Shown piece by piece: positions 1-8,458 of a DNA stretch of 64,000 nt; the first letter of the stretch is position 1; the number at the start of each line of letters is the position of its first letter. Position numbers and translations under genes: made by a program. The stretch covers positions 35,079-99,078 of the forward strand of contig JAFDVJ010000060.1 of the NCBI GenBank assembly GCA_018269075.1. The letters run 5' to 3'. Below the pieces are notes generated by a model that saw only the letters and a list, made by a program, of their open reading frames with translations, ran no database searches and was not told the DNA's origin. The stretch is from Acidobacteriota bacterium (GTDB taxonomy: Bacteria; Acidobacteriota; Blastocatellia; Pyrinomonadales; Pyrinomonadaceae).

Positions 1-1671
1 CAGCCAGTCGATCCGCGCGCGCGCCCAAAGCCGCGGAAGCTGATCGTGGGTTTCGGACAACGCCGGCAGCTCGAATTCCTTTCGGAGGGCGACGCCGCCC
101 GCGCCCAGCAGGCCGTCGAGCTCGAACGCGGTTTTCCCGGGTTTCCGGTAGCGGCCGACAAAGGAAAAGCCGGAACCGTTAAAGCTGTGGTCGCCGGTCG
201 CGTAAACGTCGTAGATATTATCCGCGAAGTCGGACGACAGACCGATTTTTTCGATCGTCCGGCGGCCGATCTTGTCGAGCAGAAGACTCAGAACCGGGAG
301 CGGCTCGGCGGTTTCGCGAAGCTGCGCGTAAAAACCGCCGGTTTTTTTGGAAATCTCGCTGAGGATGGTGGTGTCGGCGTCGCTGCCGATCCCGAGGCCG
401 TAAAATTTCAGGTAATTGGGCGGCGAATCGAAGACCTTCATAATATCCTTTTTGTCGACCGTTCGGCGGGTCGGATTGGCGTCCGAGATGAGGATCAGCG
501 AATGTTCGCCGGCCGGAAATAGCGAGGCGATCTCGACCGATTTTTCGAGCGCGGCCTTGAGATCGGTGCCGCCGCCGAGCTCGGAATTCTTCAGAAAATC
601 GAGCGCTTTCGCGGTGTTTTCGGGCGTGGCGGAAACCGGGTTTTCGGCAAAGAAGGCCGGCCCACTGCCGAATAAAATGAGATTGAAATCGTCTTCGGGT
701 TTGAGCTGCCCGAGAAGAAATTCGGTCGATTCGACGGCGCAGCGGAGCTTTTCGCCGTACATCGAAAGCGAAGTGTCGACCAGCAGGATCAGATGCCGCG
801 GTTCGGAATCGGGCGGCGACGGCTCGTTAAAGACGGCCCGCAGCTCGAAATAGCCGTCGGCGTTTTTTTTGGCGAGCGCCGGATCGCGAAGCTCGTAGGC
901 GGAAATCGTCTCGGGAGCCCGGTAGGCGATCAGGGACAGCAGACTGGTCTGCACATCGAGCCGGTAATCGAGCGCGAAATCGTCGGCGAGCGGAAAGTTG
1001 TCGGCGGCGAATTCGCCCGCGAATTCGGTCGGGTTTTGCGAACTGATCGTGAGCGGAAATTTTTCGGCGTCGAAATCGACCGAGGCGATCGGGAATTCGC
1101 TGGCGACGCAGACCCGGAGCGTGAACCGGCCGGCCGTCTGCGGATCGCCGGACGAGGCTTTCAGGGGAAAGGTGAGGTGTGAGGCAAAACCTTCGAGAGG
1201 CAGGCTCTGGCTGTATTCGATCTCGATCCGTTTCGTCCCGAAAGCCGGAATCGGGAAAACTTTGGCCGAAAAAACGGATTTTCCGCCCGCCGACTCGTCG
1301 TTCTGAAGGATTCCGGGATCGACCTGACGGGCCTTGATCTCGCCGTAGATCTCGTTGGCCCGCCGTTTTTCCATCATCACGCCGGGCACGCGCGTCGTTC
1401 CGTCCCAGACCGCGAAATCGGCGACCGAGGCCGTCTCGGGCAGCGCGAAAACGTATTTGCCTTCGAGCGTTTGTGCCGTGTGGTTTTCGAAGATCTGGAC
1501 GATGCGGGCGGTGACGGTCTGGTTGTCGGCGCACAGATCGACGCTCATCGACCGGATCGAAAGCTGCGTTTCGTCGGGCCGTTCCTTCGGCAGCGGGATC
1601 AGAACGCCCGTCTGCGCCGCGCCGGCAACCGCTTGAAAAATAGCGAATAACAATAAACCGAGGATTTTCAT
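1..1671 (-). CDS. VIT and von Willebrand factor A domain protein (3' end outside window)
   Basis: Reading the minus strand from an ATG at 1671 gives 557 codons that run off the left edge without a stop, so the C-terminus is missing. Residues 1-20 are a signal peptide (MKILGLLLFAIFQAVAGAAQ). Residues of about 25-150 have the layout of a VIT (vault/inter-alpha-trypsin) domain, and a VWA domain begins near residue 290 with the MIDAS-type motif DTSLS and a later GGGTDL segment. Proteins of this kind are exported metal-binding adhesion or scaffolding proteins; the substrate is unknown. The ATG overlaps the stop codon of the upstream gene (ATGA), so the two are probably translationally coupled in one operon. 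Family assignment is good, role is not known. Confidence 0.85.
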   Translation of the reverse strand, partial: MKILGLLLFAIFQAVAGAAQTGVLIPLPKERPDETQLSIRSMSVDLCADNQTVTARIVQIFENHTAQTLEGKYVFALPETASVADFAVWDGTTRVPGVMMEKRRANEIYGEIKARQVDPGILQNDESAGGKSVFSAKVFPIPAFGTKRIEIEYSQSLPLEGFASHLTFPLKASSGDPQTAGRFTLRVCVASEFPIASVDFDAEKFPLTISSQNPTEFAGEFAADNFPLADDFALDYRLDVQTSLLSLIAYRAPETISAYELRDPALAKKNADGYFELRAVFNEPSPPDSEPRHLILLVDTSLSMYGEKLRCAVESTEFLLGQLKPEDDFNLILFGSGPAFFAENPVSATPENTAKALDFLKNSELGGGTDLKAALEKSVEIASLFPAGEHSLILISDANPTRRTVDKKDIMKVFDSPPNYLKFYGLGIGSDADTTILSEISKKTGGFYAQLRETAEPLPVLSLLLDKIGRRTIEKIGLSSDFADNIYDVYATGDHSFNGSGFSFVGRYRKPGKTAFELDGLLGAGGVALRKEFELPALSETHDQLPRLWARARIDWL

Positions 1672-3668
1672 AGGTCTTTTTCCGTCCAATAATTTTGATC
1701 GACGATGACGAGTCCGGCGGTCGTTCCGAACAGAACGCGGCGGTCGTCGCCGGTCACCGCCATCACGTTTTCCGAGGGCAGAAATTCGACGGCCTTCCGC
1801 CATTTCTGAGTTTCAAGGTCGAGAATCCGGACGCCGTCGAGCGTCCCCGCGAAAAGGCGTCGCCCGTCGCCGAAAAGGGCATTCGGATTGACGCTGAATT
1901 TACCCGTTTCGGTTTCGAAGCTCCGGATTTCGCCCGACGGCAGCAGTTCGTAAACGCCGCCGCCGTAAGTGCCTGCGAATAAACGTCCGCCGGTCCGGCA
2001 AAGGGCCGTCACCCAGTTATTGCCGAGCCCCGAATTCGAAGATTTGAAGACCCGGACGACGCGGCGGCCCTCGATTTGGGCCAAACCGCTCATCGTGCCG
2101 GCGTAAACCGTCTTTCCGTCGACCAGCACCGAAGTGACGGTGTTGCCCGGCAGTCCGTTGATCGTCGAAAGCACGTGCAGCGAATTCCGGTCTTTGAGCA
2201 GCAGGCCCTTCGAAGCGGCGACGATCAGCAGTTTTTCGTCCGGGGCGTCGAGCTCGGCGAGCGCGGCGACGGCGGCGCCCGGCAATTCGGTTTTGGAGAG
2301 GAATTCGGCGTAGCTTAAATCGTCGCCGAGCAGGTAGACGCCGCCGGTCGTCGCGGCCAGGAGGCCTTTGCGGGCTGGGTTCGGCTGAAAGGAATTGATT
2401 TCGCGGAGCTGTTCGGTTTCGAGATGCTTTAGTTTTTTCAGATCGTTCGAGAAGACGTCGACGCCGCCGCGGAAAGTGCCGATCCACAGCCGGTTGTTTC
2501 CATCGACGGCGAGCGCCGAGACGTTGTTGTCGGCGGGCCGCTGATCGTCGGGAGCCGGGCCGAATCGGGAAAGTGTGAGTTGATCCTTTGCCGGAAACGT
2601 CTCCTCGAAAATTCCGCGGCTGCCGATCAGCAGCAGCCGCCCGTCGAGCCGGCGGAGCCGGGCGCCGCGCATTTTCGGAGCGAGCGGGTCGGAAATTCGT
2701 TTCAGGTTTTTTTCATCGGTCAGGAGGATTTCTCCGTCTTCGCGGGTCAGGTAAAGCCGATCGCGGAAAAGGATTGAGCCCGAAAGCTCGGGAATCGCCG
2801 CAACCGTCGAAAACGGCGACCCCGTTTCGCCCGACAAATCGGCGGCCGGAGCCCGGGAAACTCCCATATCCGACGCCGCGAAGACGGTATCGCCCAGAAT
2901 GCCGACGCCGACGACGCGGTTCGAAAGCAGGCCGCCGGCGGTCGTGAAATGCCGCCAAATCTGGTTTTGACGGACATAAAGCCCGCTCGCGAAGGTGCCG
3001 ATGTAAAGATTTTGACCGTCGGCGAAAATGCTGATCGGGCTCTCGATTCGTTCATCGCCGGCCTTAATTTCGAGCAACCGGCGGCCGTCGTATTCGAGCA
3101 GCCCGCCGGCGGCGGTCCCGATCAAAAGCTTTTCCCGATCGACGAACAGGGCGGTGACGGTTTGGGTTTCGTGATTTTCTAATCGGAACGCGGAAAAGCC
3201 GCGGCCGTCGTAATCGACGAGGCCCTTCGAGCGGGTGCCGATAAAAAGACGCGATTGAAAAACGGCGAGCGCCGTCAGATCGCTTTCGGGCAGCCCGTCG
3301 AGCACGGTGTAGAAACGTTTTAGATCGCCGTTTTCGGACAGTTCGACGAGCCCGCCGTCAGAGGCGGCGAAAACGGAATTCTGAAACGAGACAAGGTCGC
3401 TGACGTTTTGGCTGTTTTGGAGGATCCGAAGATTTTTATCAAGGTGAGGAGTGAGGTCGACTCTCGAAAAAGAGACGAGGTTTTCAATCGCTTGAAAGCG
3501 CCGTTCCTTTCCGAGAGTCTCTTCCGTTCGGTGGCGAATGTTCAGGGCTTCGATGAGCAGAAGCAGACCCCCGCAAAAAAGAAACATCCCCACGGCAAAT
3601 AACAACACAAAGGCGGGTTTCGAAAGGCGAGTCGAGAAGCGAGTTTTGCGGTTGGCGAGAATTTTCAT
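1668..3668 (-). CDS. Membrane-anchored beta-propeller protein (two-component-regulator propeller type)
   Basis: This 666-residue protein starts best at the ATG at 3668 (MKILANRKT...); an upstream extension to 3740 would read through the palindromic repeat array and is unlikely. One hydrophobic segment near residues 20-43 anchors it in the membrane. The rest consists of repeated blades with motifs such as LxSNxVxxV, GLPGNTVTSV and LFAGTxxGV, typical of the ligand-sensing propeller seen in hybrid histidine kinases. No kinase, receiver or DNA-binding domain follows, so this is a propeller without an output module. It is followed with ATGA overlap by the VIT/VWA gene. It could be a sensor partner of the neighbouring kinase or an independent extracytoplasmic scaffold; the function is not known. 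Confidence 0.8.
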   Translation of the reverse strand: MKILANRKTRFSTRLSKPAFVLLFAVGMFLFCGGLLLLIEALNIRHRTEETLGKERRFQAIENLVSFSRVDLTPHLDKNLRILQNSQNVSDLVSFQNSVFAASDGGLVELSENGDLKRFYTVLDGLPESDLTALAVFQSRLFIGTRSKGLVDYDGRGFSAFRLENHETQTVTALFVDREKLLIGTAAGGLLEYDGRRLLEIKAGDERIESPISIFADGQNLYIGTFASGLYVRQNQIWRHFTTAGGLLSNRVVGVGILGDTVFAASDMGVSRAPAADLSGETGSPFSTVAAIPELSGSILFRDRLYLTREDGEILLTDEKNLKRISDPLAPKMRGARLRRLDGRLLLIGSRGIFEETFPAKDQLTLSRFGPAPDDQRPADNNVSALAVDGNNRLWIGTFRGGVDVFSNDLKKLKHLETEQLREINSFQPNPARKGLLAATTGGVYLLGDDLSYAEFLSKTELPGAAVAALAELDAPDEKLLIVAASKGLLLKDRNSLHVLSTINGLPGNTVTSVLVDGKTVYAGTMSGLAQIEGRRVVRVFKSSNSGLGNNWVTALCRTGGRLFAGTYGGGVYELLPSGEIRSFETETGKFSVNPNALFGDGRRLFAGTLDGVRILDLETQKWRKAVEFLPSENVMAVTGDDRRVLFGTTAGLVIVDQNYWTEKDL

Positions 3669-3990
3669 ACCTACTATTATCTCGCAAAAAAAAACGAATT
3701 GTAATGTGGATATCCACAGTACCATACTGTGGGTACCCACAGTACCCCACTGTGGATATCCACAGTATGGGTACTGTGGATATCCACAGTTTTTGCCTCT
3801 TTCGATTCTCTAAGTCGTTTATTATGAATTTTTTAAGTTTTGCTAATAACTTCCGGCGGCAAAAATCCCGGAGTCGTTTCTCCGCTTTACCCATTTTAAA
3901 ATCGAAAAAAAGAACGGTCGGGACGGGCCGCCCTCGAGAGCCGTTTACGGAGCCGAAAAAGGGGTCTTGGAGGATCGTTTTCGAGGGCGT
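3669..3990. other. Intergenic region carrying the palindrome array
   Basis: No gene is supported here. The part next to the propeller gene (3704-3789) is the four-copy palindrome array described separately and sits where the promoter of that operon should be. The remainder (3790-3990) lies downstream of the histidine kinase gene and shows no clear terminator. Confidence 0.6.
3704..3789. repeat. Four tandem 16-bp palindromes resembling paired DnaA boxes
   Basis: Four copies of CTGTGGATATCCACAG or the variant CTGTGGGTACCCACAG occur at about 3704-3719, 3727-3742, 3750-3765 and 3774-3789, with centre-to-centre steps of 23, 23 and 24 bp. Each ATAT-centred copy contains TATCCACA on both strands, eight of nine bases of the DnaA box TTATCCACA. 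The array lies 36-121 bp upstream of the propeller protein start. Even spacing of about two helical turns suggests cooperative binding of a protein on one DNA face. Confidence 0.85.
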
Positions 3991-6888
3991 TCAGCCGGTC
4001 TGAAAAGGATGGTCTTCGGGGTCTGAAACCGGCGTCGTTTTCCGGGTCAGCCGGAAGACGGTTCCGCCAGCCGGGAGCGTTCTGAACGAAAAATCGGCTT
4101 CGATCAGCCGGACGCGCGATTTGACGTTGGACAGACCGCGGCCTTCGCGTTTGAGAAATTCCTCGAAATCGAAACGGCCGCCGTCGTCTACGATCTCGAG
4201 AATCAGTTCGGACGAATCGGCGATCTCGATCGCGAGGCTGACGCGCGTCGCCTCCGAATGCCGCGAGATGTTGTTGAGCACTTCCTGGACGATCCGGAAG
4301 ATCTGGATCTGCTCGGTATGCGAAAGACTAAGCGTGTCGTCGAGATTTTCGGGCGATTGAAAATCGTAAGCGATCTTTCGGCCGCTGACGTTGGGCGACA
4401 GCGTGTTTTTCAAAACCCATTCGAGAGCCGCCGAAAACCCGATGTTTTCAAGCACCGAGGGACTGAGATCCTCGCAGATCCGCCGGATTTCGTGCGACAC
4501 GCTTTCGATTTCGACGCGCAGTGTGCGGGCGGTTTCGGGCAGGGCCGGCGATTCGGGGATCTTGTCCGCCAGCAGCTGGAGATGCCGCAGATCGGCCAGC
4601 GTCTGGTCGTGCAAATCGCGAGAAATCCGCCGGCGCTCGCGCTCGGCCTCGTTCGCCAGATCCATCCGGGCGGCGTTCAGATCCTGGTGCGCCCGGTTCA
4701 GCTCGGAGCTTTTCTGGAATATCTTCCGCTGCGAAAGGACGGCCCAGACGAGCGCCAGCAGCGTGAACAGAAGCAGCGTTGTCAGCAGCAGCGTGATCCA
4801 CGGAAACGGGGCTTTCCCGACCCGGAAACTGAAAAACAGCGGATCGGAAGCGAGCAAAGTTTTATCGTAGGCCCGGATTTCGACCGCATATTCGCCGGCC
4901 GGCAGGTTGTCCATCAAAAACTGCACTTCCTTGCCGAATTTCTTTCGGACGACCGCGCCCTCGGAATTTTTTAACAGATAGCCGTATTGAAACTGTTCGG
5001 GAAAGGTGCGGCTGTTGATCGCCGAGACCTCGACCGAAAGCGTGTTTTGGGGAAACTCCAGCGCGATCGTCGATTTCAGCTCCGCGAGCTCGTGGATCCG
5101 GCGGCTCAAAATGCTCGTGACGACCAGCAGCGGTTTCATTTTCGGCGGTTTGAAGCGGACGACGCCGCGCGTCGTGCCGATCAGGATCATACCGTCAGGC
5201 TGCCGGTAAACGCTGAAAACCTTTTGTGACGGAAGTCCCTGTTCGACGTCGAGCCGCGAGGAGATCCAGCCGAAATTCGGGTCTTCGGCGAACCGCACGA
5301 GCCCGTTTTTTTCGGTCGCGCACCAGACCCCGTCGTCGGCGGCGAGCGCCAGCCCGCGCACGTCGAACGCGGAGCTGACGGCCGTCAATTCGCCGTTTCT
5401 GAGCAGGTACAGGCCTTTTTCCGTGCCGAACCAGAGATTGTTCGGGAAATGCCCGTCGATCGTCCAGATCGCCCGGTTTTTCAATGATTCGAGCTCGGGC
5501 GGAGCGTAAAAGCGTGTTCCGTCGTAAACGAAGACGCCGTTTTCGGCGGTCCCGATCCAGAGCCGCCCGCCGTCGGCTTTGAGCGAAGTGACGTTCCGGG
5601 CTTCTCCCGGGCAGTCGGGAACCGTGACCGGGGTTTTGTTTTCCAGACGCGCGAGACCCTGACCGAAAATCCCGAGAAAAATGTCATTTTGAAAATGCTG
5701 GATCGACCGGATGCTGCCCGCCGGCGACTGTCTGTCGGCGTCGCCGGAATAGCTCTCGGTGGATTTGCCGTTGAATTTTTCCGTCGAGCCGCGGATCGGC
5801 GGATAAAAGAGCAGGCCGCGCGAAGTGCCGACCAATAATTGGTTCGGGGCCGCTTCGGAAACGGCAAAGATTCGTTTTCTTTCGAAACCGGGAACCGGGC
5901 CCCAGTCGCCCGCCGCTCCGTTGACGAAAAGTCCCTGCTGCGTGCCGGCGTAAATCAGGCCGTTCGAGGCCGAAAAAATGGTCCGGATAAAATCGCTGTT
6001 GGTGCCCGATGCGAACTGTTCGCTGAGCGGGCTGTTCGGGTCGAACCGCGAAACGCCCTTGACGGTGCCGAACCAGACGACGTTTTCGGGATCGATAAAA
6101 ACCGACAGGATCTCGTTGGACCGCAGGCCGCCGGCGGTGTTTTCAAGCGTGTAATGGGCGATCTCATCCGCGCCGCGATATAGAAAAACGCCGCGGTCGC
6201 GCGTTCCGAACCAGAGATTGCCGTCGGCGTCGGCGGCCGTCGCGGTGACGGTTTCGGCCTTCGGCAGCGGGCCGGCGGCGGTTTTCAGCTCCGGGGGCGC
6301 TTTGTCGAGTTCGAAAAGGACGAAATCGCCGGCCGGATTTCGGTCGATCCGGCCGTAAGCCGGGTTCGGATCGCCTTCGGTTTTGATGAAAACGCCAGCG
6401 TCGGCCGTCGCCGAAACGGCCCTGACGCTCATTTCGGCGGTCGGCTCGACAAACCGGAAGCGGTCGTTCGCGTAATAAAACAAACCGTTTTCGGTGCCGA
6501 TCCAGAGCTCGCCGCCGGGCGCCGCGGCGAGCGACAGAATCCTCCGGTTGAGAAAATTATCGGGCGAGACGCTCTGAATCCGGCGGCCGTCGAATTTTGC
6601 GAGTCCCGCATCGGTGGCGAACCACATAATACCGTCGGGCGTCTGGACGATCGAATTGACGCGTTCGGACGGCAGCCCGTGAAACTGGTTGATCGAGCTC
6701 CATTGGTGAAGATTGCGGGTCTTGTCCGAGAGCAGTTCGGAAAGGATCGTCTCCGCGTCCCGGTCGGTCTGCAAAATCGTTTCGGTTTTCGGTCTGGACT
6801 GGGTAAAAACGTCGGGAACGCTGCCGGCAAGGTAGAGAAACAACAGGATCAGGAACGGAAAAAAGCTGTTCGAAACGGCATTTTTCAT
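3991..6888 (-). CDS. Propeller-type sensor histidine kinase (HisKA_3)
   Basis: The 965-residue protein has an N-terminal signal/anchor (residues 5-30), a long series of propeller blades (GLPSERVNSIVQTPDGIMWF, LWIGTENGLF, LWFGTRDRGV and others), a Y_Y_Y-like beta domain around residues 630-700, one transmembrane helix near residues 705-730 and a cytoplasmic kinase core. The phosphoacceptor is His760 in RRISRDLHDQ, the HisKA_3 signature of the NarX/LiaS group. The HATPase_c part follows, with IVQEVLNNISRH (N box) and a glycine-rich GRGLSNVKSR near the end. Its ATG overlaps the stop of the upstream response regulator gene (ATGA), so the pair is one operon and presumably one signalling system. 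The signal sensed is unknown. Confidence 0.93.
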   Translation of the reverse strand: MKNAVSNSFFPFLILLFLYLAGSVPDVFTQSRPKTETILQTDRDAETILSELLSDKTRNLHQWSSINQFHGLPSERVNSIVQTPDGIMWFATDAGLAKFDGRRIQSVSPDNFLNRRILSLAAAPGGELWIGTENGLFYYANDRFRFVEPTAEMSVRAVSATADAGVFIKTEGDPNPAYGRIDRNPAGDFVLFELDKAPPELKTAAGPLPKAETVTATAADADGNLWFGTRDRGVFLYRGADEIAHYTLENTAGGLRSNEILSVFIDPENVVWFGTVKGVSRFDPNSPLSEQFASGTNSDFIRTIFSASNGLIYAGTQQGLFVNGAAGDWGPVPGFERKRIFAVSEAAPNQLLVGTSRGLLFYPPIRGSTEKFNGKSTESYSGDADRQSPAGSIRSIQHFQNDIFLGIFGQGLARLENKTPVTVPDCPGEARNVTSLKADGGRLWIGTAENGVFVYDGTRFYAPPELESLKNRAIWTIDGHFPNNLWFGTEKGLYLLRNGELTAVSSAFDVRGLALAADDGVWCATEKNGLVRFAEDPNFGWISSRLDVEQGLPSQKVFSVYRQPDGMILIGTTRGVVRFKPPKMKPLLVVTSILSRRIHELAELKSTIALEFPQNTLSVEVSAINSRTFPEQFQYGYLLKNSEGAVVRKKFGKEVQFLMDNLPAGEYAVEIRAYDKTLLASDPLFFSFRVGKAPFPWITLLLTTLLLFTLLALVWAVLSQRKIFQKSSELNRAHQDLNAARMDLANEAERERRRISRDLHDQTLADLRHLQLLADKIPESPALPETARTLRVEIESVSHEIRRICEDLSPSVLENIGFSAALEWVLKNTLSPNVSGRKIAYDFQSPENLDDTLSLSHTEQIQIFRIVQEVLNNISRHSEATRVSLAIEIADSSELILEIVDDGGRFDFEEFLKREGRGLSNVKSRVRLIEADFSFRTLPAGGTVFRLTRKTTPVSDPEDHPFQTG

Positions 6889-7646
6889 TGCTTTGCCCGG
6901 TTTTCCTCTTCGAAACGGAGTCGGTCGCGTTCGATCCAGGTTTTGATCTCGCGATCCTCGGTTTCGAGCTCGCCCGGATTGATCAGCCCGCGCCGGAGGG
7001 CCTCGAAAATGGCCCGGGTCCGGACATTATAGGCGAGTTTTTCGTAATCGCAGGTCAGCAGCTCGTCGCTGGCGCCCGAAAACAGCTTTTCGTATAACGC
7101 CGCGAGCCGGCTTTCGACCCCGCGCATCGAGACGGTGCATTTGCGGGCAATCGCCCAGTTGGACAGCCCGAGCGCGAGGTAGCGCAGCACCTCGGCCTCG
7201 AATTCGGTCAGTAGCGGCCGGTTGAAGGCGTCCTTAAACGCCGGGTCGATCATATCGACGCCGTCTTCGAGGACGGTCGCGACAAAGCGCAGCAGCCGCG
7301 CCTCGGGATTGTTTTTATGGATGAATCCGTAGACGGGCTGCGGTTTGACGGTCCGGACGATGCGGCGGATTTCGTTGATGTAGACCTCGTCCGGAAACTG
7401 GGTCCAGAAAATTATCCGCGTCGCCGGATTTTGCTGCCAGATCTGGCGGGCCGCCTTGACGCCCGAAATCTTCGGCATCTGAATGTCTAAAATGCAGAGA
7501 TCGGGTTTTTTCCGGAGGGCGATCTCGGTCGCCGAAACGCCGTCTTCGGCTTCGATGATCGGTGCGTGATCGGGAAATTCGCCGGCCAGAATATCGGCTA
7601 GAAACTGGCGCTGGAGGGCGTTGTCTTCGGCGATCAGGATGCTCAT
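6885..7646 (-). CDS. Response regulator with LuxR-type helix-turn-helix
   Basis: The 253-residue protein begins with a receiver domain: acidic pair Glu7-Asp8, phosphoacceptor Asp54 in LCILDIQMP and the conserved Lys in FIHKN. A LuxR/GerE-type region follows at about residues 145-190 (LLTEFEAEVLRYLALGLSNW...). The HTH is atypical in its recognition helix (CTVSMRGVESRLAALYEKL), and the C-terminal 60 residues are an extra charged helical extension. It is the cognate regulator of the kinase that overlaps its stop codon. It sits 69 bp from the end of the T3SS sctP-like gene and could control the locus, but nothing in the sequence proves that. Confidence 0.9.
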   Translation of the reverse strand: MSILIAEDNALQRQFLADILAGEFPDHAPIIEAEDGVSATEIALRKKPDLCILDIQMPKISGVKAARQIWQQNPATRIIFWTQFPDEVYINEIRRIVRTVKPQPVYGFIHKNNPEARLLRFVATVLEDGVDMIDPAFKDAFNRPLLTEFEAEVLRYLALGLSNWAIARKCTVSMRGVESRLAALYEKLFSGASDELLTCDYEKLAYNVRTRAIFEALRRGLINPGELETEDREIKTWIERDRLRFEEENRAKQ

Positions 7647-7715
7647 AAATCTGGGGTAATTAAACCAAAGCCGCCCGGTATTTGCAATCAGGAAAGTCAG
7701 GTCCGGCGGGTCGGG

Positions 7716-8441
7716 TTAAAGACTGTCAGCCGGAACCGCGGGCCGTTCCGGCTGTTCGTCCGGCGGCGGCTGGCGGAAATTGATCTCGACCTCGGAAAAC
7801 GCCTTCGACCGCTGGCGGAGGATTTCGGAAAGCTCGTTTTTTCGCCGGTCGAGCTGTTTGCGGGTCTGTTCGTCACCCGCCAGAAACTCGGCCTTCAGCC
7901 GGCCGTTTTCGTTGACCGTCAGCCGGATCTGGAGGCCTTCGAGAATCGAGTTTCGAAGCGCGATGGTGACTCTTTTTTCGGTTTGAAACGACTCGCTGCG
8001 GATCGTCGAAACGATCCGTTCGAGATCGGCGACGTGCAGTATCTGGCGGGCGGCCGGCGTGGTTTCGGCGGCCGTTTCGGCGCTTCCGACCGGCGGGACC
8101 GGGATCAGAAGCAGCGGATTTTCGCCCTCGCCGCCGGACTGTTCGCCCGTCTCGCCCCGGCCCTCGCGGTTGTGGCGCTTTTCTTCTTTCGTCTGTTCGA
8201 CCCGATCTTTCGAACCGGCTTCGGCCGTTTCGGTTTTCGAATCCGAAGCGGTTTCCTTGCCCGCAGAATCCTTGCCGGTCGATTTTTCGGCGGGCCGTTT
8301 TTCGTCAAGAATCCTGGCGAATCCGGTCGCGGCCGGCTCGCGGCCGGCGGGCGACGCCGGTTCGTAAAGCGATTTCGGGGTTTTATAGACGTTCGGATCC
8401 TTGATGTTTTCGGTCGAATTTTTCGATGCGTCGATTTTCAT
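7716..8441 (-). CDS. sctP: SctP/FliK-like needle-length or hook-length control protein
   Basis: The start is taken at the ATG at 8441, preceded by GGGAG at good distance, giving 241 residues. The first 130 residues are disordered and rich in Lys, Glu, Ser and Pro. The C-terminal part (residues about 135-240) fits the Flg_hook/T3S4 domain: RKVTIALRNS-like beta strands, ILEGLQIRLTVNENGRL, then LKAEFLAGDEQTRKQLDRR and LSEILRQRS. Members of this family measure needle or hook length and switch SctU/FlhB specificity. The gene lies 17 bp after the TPR gene in a minus-strand operon that starts with the SctO-like gene. Short size relative to FliK fits a SctP. The call rests on domain pattern and context. 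Confidence 0.72.
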   Translation of the reverse strand: MKIDASKNSTENIKDPNVYKTPKSLYEPASPAGREPAATGFARILDEKRPAEKSTGKDSAGKETASDSKTETAEAGSKDRVEQTKEEKRHNREGRGETGEQSGGEGENPLLLIPVPPVGSAETAAETTPAARQILHVADLERIVSTIRSESFQTEKRVTIALRNSILEGLQIRLTVNENGRLKAEFLAGDEQTRKQLDRRKNELSEILRQRSKAFSEVEINFRQPPPDEQPERPAVPADSL

Positions 8442-8458
8442 ATAAAACTCCCGTCTGC

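Noticed and set aside
3704..3789. A chromosomal replication origin
   Set aside because: The palindromes resemble DnaA boxes, but no dnaA, dnaN, gyrB or AT-rich unwinding region is nearby, so an operator is the safer reading.
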